A DNA stretch of 39,678 bases from an uncultured Alphaproteobacteria bacterium (GTDB lineage: Bacteria; Pseudomonadota; Alphaproteobacteria; Micropepsales; Micropepsaceae), in NCBI GenBank assembly GCA_903862715.1, contig CAIOYY010000044.1, positions 1-39,678 on the forward strand, in the 5' to 3' direction. The notes under the pieces were generated by a model that did no database searches, was not told the DNA's origin, and was given only the letters and a program-made list of their open reading frames with translations. Made by a program: the position numbers and the translations under genes. Shown here one piece after another: positions 15,341 to 24,381 of this stretch; the stretch's first letter is position 1; each line of letters starts with the position of its first letter.

Positions 15341-16933
15341 TTATTCGAGCGCGGTGGTAATCGCCGGATCAGGCATGGCGGCAGCCTTGCCGCGCCCATA
15401 AAGATAATCGCTCGGCTGTGTTTCATCGCTGCCGCGTGTCCACGCCATACGGTTGAAGATCGGCGTGAGCCCATAGGTAAGCGCGAGATTGACGGTGATC
15501 GCATAGAGCGCGGCATAGCCGGGCACGGTGAACAGCCCGGCATCGAAGGCGTAAATCCCGGAGTTGAATCCGTTGGTCGAGACCATCCAGGTGCCCAGGA
15601 TGATGCCTGCCGCCCAGCCAACGAACAGAGCAACCGGGTTCAGCCAGCGTGTGAACAGGCCGAGAATAACCGCGGGCACAGTCTGACTCATCCAGATGCC
15701 GCCCAGAAGCTGCAGGGTGATGGCATATTCCGGCTGCAGGCCGATGATGAAAACCAGCGCGCCCACTTTGACGACCAGCGAAACGATCTTGGCGTTGGTC
15801 GCCTCCTGCTTCGGCGTCATGTTCGGGTTGATAAAGGGCGCATGGATGTTGCGGGTGTAAAGATTGGCCGCGGCGATCGACATGATGGCGGCCGGTACCA
15901 GGCCGCCGATGCCGATGGCGGCGAAGGCGACGCCTGCAAACCAGTCCGGGAAGGAATGCAGGATCAGCGCGGGAACCGCGAAATTATTGCCGGAGGCGGC
16001 GAAGCCGTCTGCGTATTCCGGCATGTCGCGCACGCCCGCATAGACCGCCATGAAGCCGGTCAGGGCCAGAAGGCCGAGAAGAAACGAATAGGCCGGCAGG
16101 AAGATCGCGTTCTTCTGCACCGCCTCGGCGCTTTTCGCGCTCAATATGCCTGTGATGCTGTGCGGGTAGAGAAACAGCGCGAAGGCGGAACCCAGCGCGA
16201 GGGTCACGTACCCTGAATAGAGCCCGAGACTACCCTCCGGCGGTGTCGCCAGAATGACCTTGTCCACCGGAATGCTGGCAAACAGCGCCTCATAGCCGCC
16301 GAGCTGCTGTGGAATGACAATGACCATGGCGATGACGGTGATCCAGATGAGGACGTCCTTCACCATCGCAATCAATGCGGGCGCGCGCAGACCGCTATTG
16401 TAGGTAAAGACCGCAAGGATCACGAAGGCGATGGTCAGCGGCAGATGCCCTGCGAAGCCTTCGGTCTGCACGCCCATGGCGCCGATGACGACCTCGAGTC
16501 CGACGAGCTGCAGCGCGATATAGGGCATCGTCGCAATGATACCGGTCACGGCGATGGCGAGCGCCAGCCAGCGATTGCCGAAGCGGCCCTGCACGAAATC
16601 GGCGGCGGTGATGTAATTGCGTTTGTGCGATACCGCCCAAAGGCGCGGGAACAGAAGGAACAGCAGCGGATAGATGAAGATTGTATAGGGCAGGGCAAAG
16701 AAGCCGAGGGCGCCCGCGCCAGAAATCAGTGCCGGAACAGCAATGAAGGTGTAGGCGGTGTAAAGATCGCCTCCCAGCAGGAACCAGGTCACAACCGTGC
16801 CGAAGCGCCGCCCGCCCAGACCCCATTCATGCAGGTGATCGAGGTCGCCCCGCCGCCAGCGCGCCGCGACAAAGCCCATCACCGTGATGAAGCCGAAAAG
16901 GGCACAGAAAATAATGATGGCTGTGTAATTCAC
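15341..16933 (-). CDS. Sodium:solute symporter, MctP-like monocarboxylate permease
   Basis: A 530-residue inner-membrane transporter of the SSS family with about 13 predicted helices. The N-terminal region (WGLGGRRFGTVVTWFLLGGD, then YTAYTFIAVPAL) and the GLVPAAIMSIAAANLYTRNI segment resemble MctP-type permeases, which import lactate, pyruvate and other monocarboxylates. A DUF3311 gene lies 22 bp upstream on the same strand, the usual partner of this subgroup. sciP lies downstream, beyond an intergenic region of 232 bp. Substrate specificity is inferred from the subgroup and not from residues I can verify. Confidence 0.88.
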   Translation of the reverse strand: MNYTAIIIFCALFGFITVMGFVAARWRRGDLDHLHEWGLGGRRFGTVVTWFLLGGDLYTAYTFIAVPALISGAGALGFFALPYTIFIYPLLFLLFPRLWAVSHKRNYITAADFVQGRFGNRWLALAIAVTGIIATMPYIALQLVGLEVVIGAMGVQTEGFAGHLPLTIAFVILAVFTYNSGLRAPALIAMVKDVLIWITVIAMVIVIPQQLGGYEALFASIPVDKVILATPPEGSLGLYSGYVTLALGSAFALFLYPHSITGILSAKSAEAVQKNAIFLPAYSFLLGLLALTGFMAVYAGVRDMPEYADGFAASGNNFAVPALILHSFPDWFAGVAFAAIGIGGLVPAAIMSIAAANLYTRNIHAPFINPNMTPKQEATNAKIVSLVVKVGALVFIIGLQPEYAITLQLLGGIWMSQTVPAVILGLFTRWLNPVALFVGWAAGIILGTWMVSTNGFNSGIYAFDAGLFTVPGYAALYAITVNLALTYGLTPIFNRMAWTRGSDETQPSDYLYGRGKAAAMPDPAITTALE

Positions 16934-16955
16934 GCCGCCCCCCCAGCGGTGAGAT

Positions 16956-17171
16956 CTAGTCGGTCTTGCGATAGACCAGCCAGGTCAGGGCGGGCGTCAG
17001 AAACACCCAGAGAAACTGGTACCAGTAGAAAAACGGCAGGCCGAAAAAGGACGGTTCGACCCTGTTGTAGAACGGGGCCCAGAGAAGACCGAGAAACGGC
17101 AGCAGCAAAAGAATACGCCAGCGACGGTCGCCGCGTTTTTGCGCGCTTCTATCCTTCGTCTCCCCGTTCAT
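16956..17171 (-). CDS. DUF3311 small membrane protein, symporter partner
   Basis: A 71-residue protein with a charged N terminus (MNGETKDRSAQKRGDRR) and two membrane helices: WRILLLLPFLGLLWAPFYNR, and QFLWVFLTPALTWLVYR after the family's FFGLPFFYWYQ motif. DUF3311 proteins are regularly encoded just before SSS-family MctP-like symporters and are presumed accessory subunits. The start at 17171 is taken because the longer open frame has no coding character. A 22-bp gap to the symporter indicates one transcript. Confidence 0.85.
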   Translation of the reverse strand: MNGETKDRSAQKRGDRRWRILLLLPFLGLLWAPFYNRVEPSFFGLPFFYWYQFLWVFLTPALTWLVYRKTD

Positions 17172-17238
17172 GTCTTCAAATTCCCCGGGCGCGGCTCGCG
17201 AGTCAAGCCAAGTGGGGAGGCAGCCAATGACGGGCGCG

Positions 17239-17766
17239 TTACTGCAGTGCGGGAATGCTGTGATCGGGTGCGTCGGGCGGAGAAGTGGGAACCGCGCCCC
17301 CCTGGTCCGCCACGAACACGCCGATGGCGTAGTAGCAGGGCTCGTTGGTGCAGGAGAACATGTCCACATCGAGGCGGTAAGTCTGGCTCGTCAGCGGCGA
17401 AAGCATGATCGAGGCAAAACCCAAACGCCGTCGCGCGCCCGCCTCGTCATAGGCCGCTTCTGCGCCGCCTTCGGTGTAGGCCCTTATGTCGATGTCGCTG
17501 CAATCATCGTCGCAGACAACGACGATGAGGTAGTCTGCACCACTCCTCAGCGCGACCTCGTGCGGGCGGACCTGCAGAGCATCGGCCGACCCCAGTATTT
17601 CCGGCTGGGCAAAGGCGTAACCAGGATAAAGGTTTTCCCGCCATGCGGTGTTCAGCGACCGCAGAACGTCCATTTCATATTCATTGGACGGCATGGTCTG
17701 CGCGCTCGCTGCGGATGCAAACCCCGCGAAAAGCAGGGCGGCGGCGTATGACACTGTTCTGCTCAT
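17239..17766 (-). CDS. Secreted Cys-pair protein, third member of tandem paralog array
   Basis: A 175-residue exported protein (signal peptide ending ASA-QTM, near residue 22). It shares with the two genes upstream a central block with a Cys pair followed by an alternating acidic strand (VCDDDCSDIDIRAY), and a C-terminal block with a second Cys pair (MFSCTNEPCYYAIGVF). The predicted fold is all beta and resembles a bacterial pre-peptidase (PPC)-like sandwich; this is inferred from pattern only. It lies 87 bp after the second member and is the most divergent of the three. No enzyme motif is visible. Confidence 0.7.
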   Translation of the reverse strand: MSRTVSYAAALLFAGFASAASAQTMPSNEYEMDVLRSLNTAWRENLYPGYAFAQPEILGSADALQVRPHEVALRSGADYLIVVVCDDDCSDIDIRAYTEGGAEAAYDEAGARRRLGFASIMLSPLTSQTYRLDVDMFSCTNEPCYYAIGVFVADQGGAVPTSPPDAPDHSIPALQ

Positions 17767-17853
17767 GGCACCCCTCGAGTAACGAGAGATTCTAGCAGAC
17801 GCGGTGCCACAGGGAACGGGTCTTTCCGGTTCGAAATGACCTGCAGGTGACGT

Positions 17854-18339
17854 CTACTGCGCGGGAGCCGGATATAGCGCCGGGTCGCTTTCGTAAACGG
17901 CGACACCCATGTCGCAGGGTTCGGCGAAATTGCAGATATCGGGCACAACCCGGATCCACAGGGTCTGGTCGATGTCGGGTGTGAATTCGGCATAGGCGAA
18001 ATCCGCGTCGGTCGTGTCGGTGCTGAGGGTAATGCCGTTGCCGTCGACCACCGCGATATCGATGTCGTCGCAATCGGTATCGCATTTTGCGGCCGCTACA
18101 TAATTGCGCCCGCCAATCACCACCTGCTCCAGCAGATTTGGGGCATCCGCTGCCGATGCGGCGAACCCGCTGGCGAGGGGAAGGAACGTCACGTCGAGGT
18201 CGTAATAGTAAAAATCGTACAGAGCATTATCGATGACCTGCTGATCGGCGGTCAGTTCCTGCGCGATGACCGTTTCGCTTCCTGCGACAATGGCGAGGGC
18301 GGCGATGGCGGGGATGATGAGGTTTCTCGTCGACTTCAT
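17854..18339 (-). CDS. Secreted Cys-pair protein, second member of tandem paralog array
   Basis: A 161-residue exported protein (signal peptide cleaved near VIA-QEL, residue 26). It contains the shared pattern KCDTDCDDIDIAVVDGNG and ICNFAEPCDMGVAVYES. Its ATG overlaps the stop of the preceding gene in an ATGA arrangement (18339-18336), so the two are translationally coupled. The acidic Cys-pair loop (D-T-D-C-D-D) could bind calcium, and the pairs could form disulfides in the periplasm. Function unknown. Confidence 0.72.
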   Translation of the reverse strand: MKSTRNLIIPAIAALAIVAGSETVIAQELTADQQVIDNALYDFYYYDLDVTFLPLASGFAASAADAPNLLEQVVIGGRNYVAAAKCDTDCDDIDIAVVDGNGITLSTDTTDADFAYAEFTPDIDQTLWIRVVPDICNFAEPCDMGVAVYESDPALYPAPAQ

Positions 18340-18854
18340 TGGGCCTCTACATGGTCTAAGGTTGGGAGCGATCCGCGATATAGCGCGAGGCCGACATCGC
18401 ATGGGGCTTCGCTGCAGGACAGAATATCGACGCTGATAATGAAGGTGCCGCTCTCGGTAGGCTGAAAGCCGAACTTGACGTCCTCGTCCATGTCATTGGT
18501 TTCGGTGTGAATCACACCGTCCTCATCGCCCAGTGACACGCCCACTCCGCCACAGGTCTCCATTTCGCATTTGGCGAAGAACGCATAAACAACGCCCTCG
18601 GTCAGAAGGAATTCCTCCGAGAACGCCGGTCCTTCCGGGCCTGAGGCAAAGTCCATGCGCTCGAAGGTGAAACCGTCCGATTCAAGGAAAGAGCCTTCGT
18701 CGAAAAGGAAGTCTTCGATTTCCTGTTGTTCGTCGGTCAGCGCGTCGTCGGATGCGTCCGCTTCTTCTGCCTGCGCGATGCCCAAAGCGGAAAATGCGAC
18801 GGCAGCAAGAAACAGGAAGGTCGTTGCGGAAATGATCTGGGTTTGGGTCTTCAT
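18336..18854 (-). CDS. Secreted Cys-pair protein, first member of tandem paralog array
   Basis: A 172-residue exported, very acidic protein. The start at 18854 follows GAGAGGG and gives a clean signal peptide (cleavage near AQA-EEA, residue 28). It has the array pattern KCEMETCGGVGVSLGDEDG and ILSCSEAPCDVGLALYRG, with a strand region (FGFQPTESGTFIISVD) that reads like a PPC-type beta sandwich. It heads the array and overlaps the second gene by 4 nt. A short hairpin (18906-18919) lies upstream. No function can be assigned. Confidence 0.72.
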   Translation of the reverse strand: MKTQTQIISATTFLFLAAVAFSALGIAQAEEADASDDALTDEQQEIEDFLFDEGSFLESDGFTFERMDFASGPEGPAFSEEFLLTEGVVYAFFAKCEMETCGGVGVSLGDEDGVIHTETNDMDEDVKFGFQPTESGTFIISVDILSCSEAPCDVGLALYRGSLPTLDHVEAQ

Positions 18855-18905
18855 GAATCCCTCTCTAACGTTGCGACTTTCGCACCGCGTCACAGTCTAT
18901 GGTAT

Positions 18906-18919
18906 CCCCTAAACAGGGG
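18906..18919. other. Short GC hairpin between hisI and the secreted array
   Basis: CCCCT-AAAC-AGGGG lies 39 bp after the hisI stop on the minus strand and about 50 bp before the first array gene. It could end the hisI transcript or serve as an operator. The stem is only 5 bp. Confidence 0.3.
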
Positions 18920-18957
18920 GTGGGCGTTTTTGCGGCAGGGTCTCACGCGGGAAGGCG

Positions 18958-19299
18958 TCAGAGCGCCTTGCGGAAGAAGCACGTAGGCGCGCCGGTGTGG
19001 CAGGCCGCGCCCGTCTGATCGACTTTCAGAAGGATCGTATCGCCGTCGCAATCGATCCGGGCTTCTTTCAGTTTCTGCACATGTCCCGACGTCTCGCCCT
19101 TGCGCCATAGGCTTTTGCGCGAGCGCGACCAATAAGTGACGTCGCCGGTAGAAAACGTGAGACGCAGCGCCTCCTCGTTCATCCATGCGACCATCAGGAC
19201 CTCGTTCGAGGTTGCATCCTGCGTCACGCAGACGACCAGCCCGCCCGCGTCATATTTGACTTCGGCCAGCAGCGTTTCGAAGGAAATTGTTTCGCTCAC
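18958..19299 (-). CDS. hisI: Phosphoribosyl-AMP cyclohydrolase HisI
   Basis: A 113-residue cytoplasmic enzyme of histidine biosynthesis that opens the purine ring of phosphoribosyl-AMP. Family motifs are [31 protein letters not shown], the metal-binding [11 protein letters not shown] and the C-terminal [15 protein letters not shown] with the zinc-ligand cysteines. It is the monofunctional form without a HisE domain, as usual in Alphaproteobacteria. It starts 10 bp after the stop of the small protein at 19310, so the two form a pair; no other his gene is present. Confidence 0.96.
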   Translation of the reverse strand: MSETISFETLLAEVKYDAGGLVVCVTQDATSNEVLMVAWMNEEALRLTFSTGDVTYWSRSRKSLWRKGETSGHVQKLKEARIDCDGDTILLKVDQTGAACHTGAPTCFFRKAL

Positions 19300-19309
19300 G
19301 GCTGCCCGA

Positions 19310-19609
19310 TCACACCTTGGTGCCGGAGAAGCTGCCCGAGCCCATCATGCCGAACTTCACTTTGCCCGACATGGTGTCTCCATCGACCGTGCCGTTGAAT
19401 TCGATGGTCAACGGGAAGGGCTTGGTGATCCTCGCATTCCACGACACCTGATTGCCGTTCACCTGGCCGTCCTGAATATCCGCGCTGCCGCCATTGGGCG
19501 CGAATTGCGTACCCGTCAGAGTGTTGCCCTCCGATTTGAAGGCAATGGTCGAATCCTGAGGACCCATCGGGGTCTGCACGGTGACTTTCCAGTTTCCATC
19601 GACGGACAT
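19310..19609 (-). CDS. Small conserved beta-rich protein upstream of hisI
   Basis: A 99-residue protein with AGGAG 7 nt before the ATG. It has no signal peptide and consists of alternating short strands with glycine turns ([48 protein letters not shown]), suggesting a small beta barrel of lipocalin- or FABP-like topology. It ends with [10 protein letters not shown]. Coupled to hisI by a 10-bp gap, though a role in histidine synthesis is not implied. Family not named with certainty. Confidence 0.7.
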   Translation of the reverse strand: MSVDGNWKVTVQTPMGPQDSTIAFKSEGNTLTGTQFAPNGGSADIQDGQVNGNQVSWNARITKPFPLTIEFNGTVDGDTMSGKVKFGMMGSGSFSGTKV

Positions 19610-19699
19610 GAGTAACTCCTGTTGACGTCCGCCTGCTTAGCATTTTTGCGGCGGTGGGGTTCAAGACAATTAGACGATCGGCCCGGTGGCCCGGGTTGT

Positions 19700-20848
19700 T
19701 CAATACAAACGCATCAAGCCTCTTTCGAGGTCCGCCATCAGATCATGCGGGTCTTCCAGCCCGATATGGAGACGAACGATCTCGCCTTCCCGGCCGGGAT
19801 GCGGAAAACTCCGGTGGAAATGGGCGGGCAGCGCAAGGCTTTCAAAGCCGCCCCAGGAATAGCCGATCCCGAAAAGCTTAAGGCCGTCGACGAAGGCCGC
19901 GACCTTGTCATGCGTGATGTCCTTCTGGAACACGATGCTGAAAAGTCCCGGCGCGCCGGTGAAGTCGCGTTTCCAGATTGCGTAGCCGGGATCGGAGTCG
20001 AGCGCCGGATAAAGAACCTTTGCCACCTCGGAACAGGTCGTAAGCCAGGTCGCAATGCGGTGCGCGCTTTGCTGTTGGCGTGCCATGCGCACCGCCAGCG
20101 TGCGAAGGCCGCGCGCGATCATGAAGGCGTCGTCCGCGCCGAGGCAAAGCCCCAACCCGCCATGCGTCTCCTCAAGGCGATGCAAATGCGCGTCGTTCAC
20201 CGTTACGCTTCCGGCCGTCGCATCGGCGTGACCGCCGATATATTTCGTCGCCGACTGGATGGAATAATCGACGCCATGTTCGAGGGCATTGAAATAGAGC
20301 GGCGTCGCCCAGGTATTGTCGAGAAGCACCGCGATCCCCTTCGCACGCGCCAGCGCGGCAATCGCGGGCACATCCTGCACTTCGAAGGTCAGCGAGCCCG
20401 GGCTTTCCAGAAACACCGCTTTGGTATTGGGTTTGAATTGCGCCGCTACTTCTTCCGGGGTAGCGGCAGGCGGGAAATAACTTGCCTCGATGCCGTAGCG
20501 TTTTGCCACGCGGTCGCAGAAGCTGCGCGTCGGGCCGTAAACGGAATCCGTGAGAAGGATATGGTCGCCGGCGCTGCAGGCGCAAAGAATGGCGAGCGTG
20601 CAGGCCGAAAGGCCCGACGGCGTCAGCATGGTGCGAGCGCCGCCTTCCAATTCGCACAATGCGTCTTCCAGCGCGCGGGTGGTTGGTGTCGCACGGCGGC
20701 CATAGGCATAGGGCTGTGCGCCGGATTCCAGTGTGGCGGTGTCGGGAAAGAGAATGGTCGAAGCGCGATAGACCGGCGTGTTGACCGCGCCGAAATGATC
20801 GGACGGCGTTCTGCCGGAATCGTTGATGCGGGTTTCTTTTCTGGTCAT
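19700..20848 (-). CDS. metC: Cystathionine beta-lyase (PLP-dependent)
   Basis: A 382-residue PLP enzyme of the Cys/Met metabolism family, cleaving cystathionine to homocysteine, pyruvate and ammonia for methionine synthesis. The PLP lysine is K202 in SATKYIGGHAD; other hallmarks are YAYGRRATPTTRALEDALCE, TPSGLSACTLAILC, SVYGPTRSFCD and LLDNTWATPLYF. The pattern favours beta-lyase over gamma-synthase. ATG 20848 is preferred over TTG 20869, which would overlap the upstream gene. It is the last gene of the cysK-sseA-GNAT-OPT-metC run, starting 4 bp after the OPT stop. Confidence 0.92.
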   Translation of the reverse strand: MTRKETRINDSGRTPSDHFGAVNTPVYRASTILFPDTATLESGAQPYAYGRRATPTTRALEDALCELEGGARTMLTPSGLSACTLAILCACSAGDHILLTDSVYGPTRSFCDRVAKRYGIEASYFPPAATPEEVAAQFKPNTKAVFLESPGSLTFEVQDVPAIAALARAKGIAVLLDNTWATPLYFNALEHGVDYSIQSATKYIGGHADATAGSVTVNDAHLHRLEETHGGLGLCLGADDAFMIARGLRTLAVRMARQQQSAHRIATWLTTCSEVAKVLYPALDSDPGYAIWKRDFTGAPGLFSIVFQKDITHDKVAAFVDGLKLFGIGYSWGGFESLALPAHFHRSFPHPGREGEIVRLHIGLEDPHDLMADLERGLMRLY

Positions 20849-20852
20849 GGGA

Positions 20853-22823
20853 CTATTCGGTTGAGGCAAGACGCGCGCGTGCCAGCATCCAGCGGTAAAG
20901 CGCGATCAAGGCGAGGAAGAAGAAAACAGGACCGATGAATTCGGCAGCGGGAAAACCGGCCGGGGCCAGCGCCAGCGGCGCGTCGCGGTTCAGCGCCACG
21001 ATCAGCCCGGCATTCAGGACGCCGAACAGGCTTTCGCCGACGATCATGCCCGAGGCCACCAGCACGCCGAGACGCTGTGAGCGTTCGGGATCCGAGCTTT
21101 TGCGGATGGCGCGGTTGTAAGACCAGCCGATGACCGAGCCAAGGGCGACAGGCAGTGTCAGCGCCATCGGAAGATAGATGCCCATGCCGATGGCCAGCGG
21201 CGGTAATCGCATCTTGCCGGTGACGCGCAGCCCTTCGTCGATGATAACGGCGATCACGCCGATGCCTGCGCCAATGGCGATCATGCGCCAATTGGCATCG
21301 CCCTCAATGACGCCTCTGGCCAATGCCGCAATGAGGTTCGCTTGCGGCGCGGGCAGGGGCATGTCGGTCACGGTATCGAGATTGAGCGCACCCGCGAAGC
21401 CATAAGCCTGCGCCAGAAGATTCAGCACCAATGGCACAACGGCGGAAGCGGCCAGCACGCCGATCATCAGGGCAAGCTGCTGGCGCCAGGGCGTGGCGCC
21501 CACCAATTGCCCAGTTTTCAGATCTTGCAGATTATCGTTCGAGCTGGTCGCGGCAGCGAAGCAGATCGCTGTGATGAACAACGCCATGGCGGTCAACGCC
21601 GGACCCGTGGTTTCGACGGTGGTGGCCATCACGCCGAGCAGGATCAGCGAAGACGCCGTGATCGCCAGAATGCCGACACCCGAAATGGGCGAGTTGGACG
21701 AACCGATCAATCCCGCCATATAGCCGCAGATCACCGCGATGATGAACCCACCGACAAGCGCGAAGGGGACGGCGATGAACACCATGGTTATGGCATGGGG
21801 CGCCAGCGGTGTGCCGCGCGTGAATTCCCAAGTGATGAAGCCGATGGCGAGAAGCGCGATCACACCAAGGATAACGATGGAGCGTCCCGACATGTCGCGG
21901 TCGGTTTCCGGTACGTCGTCGGTGATGGGCGTCTTCCAATTGGAGAATGTGTAGATGAGCCCCATCGTGATGCGGTGGGCGAGCCGTCCCAGCGTCCACA
22001 GCGCGGCGACGCCGATGGCGCCGGCCCCGATGAAACGCACCTGAGTTGACCAGATGCCCATTGTGAAGGCCTGAACATCGCCTTCGATACCGGTCGCCGA
22101 GGTCAGCATCGGCACAGCAAAGATCCACGCAATGGCGACGCCCAGGAGCATCGCCATGCCGACCGAGAGTCCGACAAGATGCCCCGCCGCGATCAGCGCC
22201 AGTGAATAGCTGAACTGGTAGCCGCTCGCGCCCGCGCCAATGCGAAAAAATTGCGCGATGCTTTCCGTCGCAAGCCGCGTTGCGGCGAGAACGGTCAGTC
22301 CCGCCGACGCGACCGCACCCAGCATGACGGCATTCAGCCCTTCGCGCGCTTCAGCGGGATTGCCGCCTTCGCGCCGCGCGGATCCGACCTTCAGCACTTC
22401 CGCGCCGGCAACGCCTTCGGGATAGGGCAGGTCCGAGTTGGTGACGAGCGCGCGGCGTAGGGGAATGGTGAACAGCACGCCGAGCATGCCGCCCGAGGCC
22501 GCGATCATGAAGGAAAGCCAGAACGGAAACCCGGTCCACCATCCGACGATCACAAGACCCGGCAGCACGAAAATGATCGAGGCCAGCGCGCCTGCCGCCG
22601 ACGCGATCGTCTGAACGATATTGTTCTCGCGGATATTCGCATCGGAAAAGACGCTGAGCAGCGCCATCGAAATGACGGCGGCGGGAATGGCCGATCCGAA
22701 GGTGAGGCCCACTTTCAGCCCGAGATAGACATTGGCGGCGGTGAAAATGACCGTCATCAACGCGCCGAGAACAATGCCGCGTAGCGTCAGCTCCGGCCCG
22801 CTGCGAAAATGAGTGAGGTTCAA
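20853..22823 (-). CDS. OPT-family oligopeptide transporter
   Basis: An inner-membrane secondary transporter of about 656 residues from the OPT family, which takes up small peptides including glutathione-like compounds, and in some branches metal chelates. Typical segments are LTLRGIVLGALMTVIFTAANVYLGLKVG (split here as LTLRGIVLGALM and AANVYLGLKVG), DLPYPEGVAGAEVLKVG and SSNDNLQDLKTGQLVGATPW. TTG 22823 with GGGGGAAGG directly upstream is preferred; GTG 22904 is possible but would place a hairpin inside the gene. Location inside a sulfur amino acid operon suggests import of a Cys- or Met-containing peptide; this is inference. Confidence 0.88.
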   Translation of the reverse strand: MNLTHFRSGPELTLRGIVLGALMTVIFTAANVYLGLKVGLTFGSAIPAAVISMALLSVFSDANIRENNIVQTIASAAGALASIIFVLPGLVIVGWWTGFPFWLSFMIAASGGMLGVLFTIPLRRALVTNSDLPYPEGVAGAEVLKVGSARREGGNPAEAREGLNAVMLGAVASAGLTVLAATRLATESIAQFFRIGAGASGYQFSYSLALIAAGHLVGLSVGMAMLLGVAIAWIFAVPMLTSATGIEGDVQAFTMGIWSTQVRFIGAGAIGVAALWTLGRLAHRITMGLIYTFSNWKTPITDDVPETDRDMSGRSIVILGVIALLAIGFITWEFTRGTPLAPHAITMVFIAVPFALVGGFIIAVICGYMAGLIGSSNSPISGVGILAITASSLILLGVMATTVETTGPALTAMALFITAICFAAATSSNDNLQDLKTGQLVGATPWRQQLALMIGVLAASAVVPLVLNLLAQAYGFAGALNLDTVTDMPLPAPQANLIAALARGVIEGDANWRMIAIGAGIGVIAVIIDEGLRVTGKMRLPPLAIGMGIYLPMALTLPVALGSVIGWSYNRAIRKSSDPERSQRLGVLVASGMIVGESLFGVLNAGLIVALNRDAPLALAPAGFPAAEFIGPVFFFLALIALYRWMLARARLASTE

Positions 22824-22865
22824 ACCTTCCCCCGAGTTCTGGAATGAAATTGCGATGGCAACTCT

Positions 22866-22895
22866 GCCCTGTTCGCGCCCGATTGCAAACAGGGC
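22866..22895. other. Hairpin in the leader of the OPT gene
   Basis: GCCCTGTT (22866-22873) pairs with AACAGGGC (22888-22895) across a 14-nt loop. It lies between the GNAT stop and the preferred OPT start, so it could tune expression within the operon. Confidence 0.4.
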
Positions 22896-22952
22896 ACCCG
22901 CCACGACAATTTAATCCCTGGACCGCAGGAATTGTGATCGCCAGCGCGAACC

Positions 22953-23510
22953 CTACGTCTCGTTTTCCATGTCAGGCGGCACGGTAATCGTCTTCTCGCC
23001 GCGCGCATAGACGCTGAACCCGGCGCGCTGATAGGTGGACAACGCTTTCTTGTGATCGAGCGTGCAGGTCGAGACCAGAAGTTTTCCGATGGGCTGCGCC
23101 CAGGCGAGTTCGATGGCCTGGTGCAGCAGCCAGGGCCCGATGCGTCGCCCGGTGAAGTCGGGCGTCAGTCCGAAATAGGCAAGCTGACAAACGCCGTCCT
23201 CGGCGAAATCGAGTTCAATGAACCCCGCCGGCACGCCGGCAATATGCAGCACATACAGTTCAAGCTTCTCGCTCAAAAGATGCGCGCTCAGTTCCGCGTC
23301 GCTCCAGCAGCGTCGTTCGGTCCAAAGATAGGGCCGTCCCACCACGTCATAGAGGTAGCGATAGAAATGCACCGGCGGATCATAGGCGCGCAGGATCGCG
23401 GTTTTCAGCATGGGCCGCGGCGGTGGCGCCCCGCCCGGAAGGTTTTCCATCATCAGATAGGTGACGACGGCTGTCACGGAACGCTCGACGGGTGGTTTTT
23501 CTTTCGTCAT
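22953..23510 (-). CDS. GNAT-family N-acetyltransferase
   Basis: A 185-residue cytoplasmic acetyl-CoA-dependent transferase. The GNAT core is visible: GVPAGFIELDFAEDGVCQLAYFGLTPDF, read as strands 4-5 (GFIELDF, CQLAYFGL), the pyrophosphate loop FTGRRIGPWLLHQAI and the final LDHKKALSTYQRAGFSVYARGE. The acceptor is unknown; the position between a sulfurtransferase and a peptide transporter suggests acetylation of a sulfur-containing amino acid or peptide. ATG 23510 starts 11 bp after sseA; longer frames overlap sseA. Confidence 0.88.
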   Translation of the reverse strand: MTKEKPPVERSVTAVVTYLMMENLPGGAPPPRPMLKTAILRAYDPPVHFYRYLYDVVGRPYLWTERRCWSDAELSAHLLSEKLELYVLHIAGVPAGFIELDFAEDGVCQLAYFGLTPDFTGRRIGPWLLHQAIELAWAQPIGKLLVSTCTLDHKKALSTYQRAGFSVYARGEKTITVPPDMENET

Positions 23511-23521
23511 CGCGTGTTCGC

Positions 23522-24373
23522 TCAGATGTCGTCCGTGCCCGTTGCAATGGGCGCGTCCGGTTTCGCGCCCCATTCGGCCCATGAACCGTCATAGAGCGCA
23601 AGCCTTTCCGCGCCTGCAAGCGTGGCCGCCAAATAGACGATGGCGGCGGTGATGCCGGAACCGCAGGACGTCACGATCGGGCGGGCCAGATCGACGCCCT
23701 TGCGTTCGAACAGCGCCTGCAATTCCGCGCGCGAATGCATCGTTCCGTCTTCCCGCACGAGGTCGGCATAATGGACATTCGCACTGCCGGGAATATGTCC
23801 GGGTTGCACGCCCGGACGCGGTTCCGTTTCCAGCCCTGCAAAGCGTGGCGGGCTGCGCGCGTCGAGAACCTGTTCCTGGCGACGGCTCAAATTCGCGAAC
23901 ACCGCATCGAAGTCGCGCACCAACGCGCGTTGCGGCTCCGGAAAAAATCGTCCGCGTTTGGGCGCGGCGGTCTCCGCGCTCAGCCCGCGTCCTTCACTGC
24001 GCCATTTCGGCAATCCGCCATCCAGCACGGCGCACTCGCGGTGCCCCATGGCCTGAAACATCCACCACGCGCGAGGAGCGGAATAAATACCCGCGCCGTC
24101 GTAAAGAACAACGAAGTCCTCGCTGTGGACGCCAAGCGTCTCGACGGCATCGGCGAAGCTCTCGGCCTCGGAGAGCATATGCGGCAGGTCGCTCGTCTTG
24201 TCCGAAATGTCGTTGATGTCGAAAAATACCGCGCCGGGAATATGCGCCTCGGCATATTCGGCGCGCGGATCGCGATGGGCGGCCGGCAGATACCAGGACG
24301 CGTCGAGCACACGGATATGCGGATCGCCGAGATGCGCTTCGAGCCAATCCGTGGAGACGAGCGGAGCGTTCAT
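23522..24373 (-). CDS. sseA: 3-mercaptopyruvate sulfurtransferase
   Basis: A 283-residue two-domain rhodanese-fold enzyme that transfers sulfur from 3-mercaptopyruvate to thiol or cyanide acceptors. The N-terminal inactive rhodanese repeat has HIPGAVFFDINDISD and LYDGAGIYSAPRAWWMFQ. The C-terminal repeat has HIPGSANVHYADLV and the catalytic loop SCGSGITA with C237; the CGSG(I/V)T sequence marks mercaptopyruvate enzymes, whereas thiosulfate enzymes usually have CRxGx(R/T). It sits 8 bp after cysK and 11 bp before the GNAT gene. Confidence 0.94.
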   Translation of the reverse strand: MNAPLVSTDWLEAHLGDPHIRVLDASWYLPAAHRDPRAEYAEAHIPGAVFFDINDISDKTSDLPHMLSEAESFADAVETLGVHSEDFVVLYDGAGIYSAPRAWWMFQAMGHRECAVLDGGLPKWRSEGRGLSAETAAPKRGRFFPEPQRALVRDFDAVFANLSRRQEQVLDARSPPRFAGLETEPRPGVQPGHIPGSANVHYADLVREDGTMHSRAELQALFERKGVDLARPIVTSCGSGITAAIVYLAATLAGAERLALYDGSWAEWGAKPDAPIATGTDDI

Positions 24374-24381
24374 TCGCGCGT

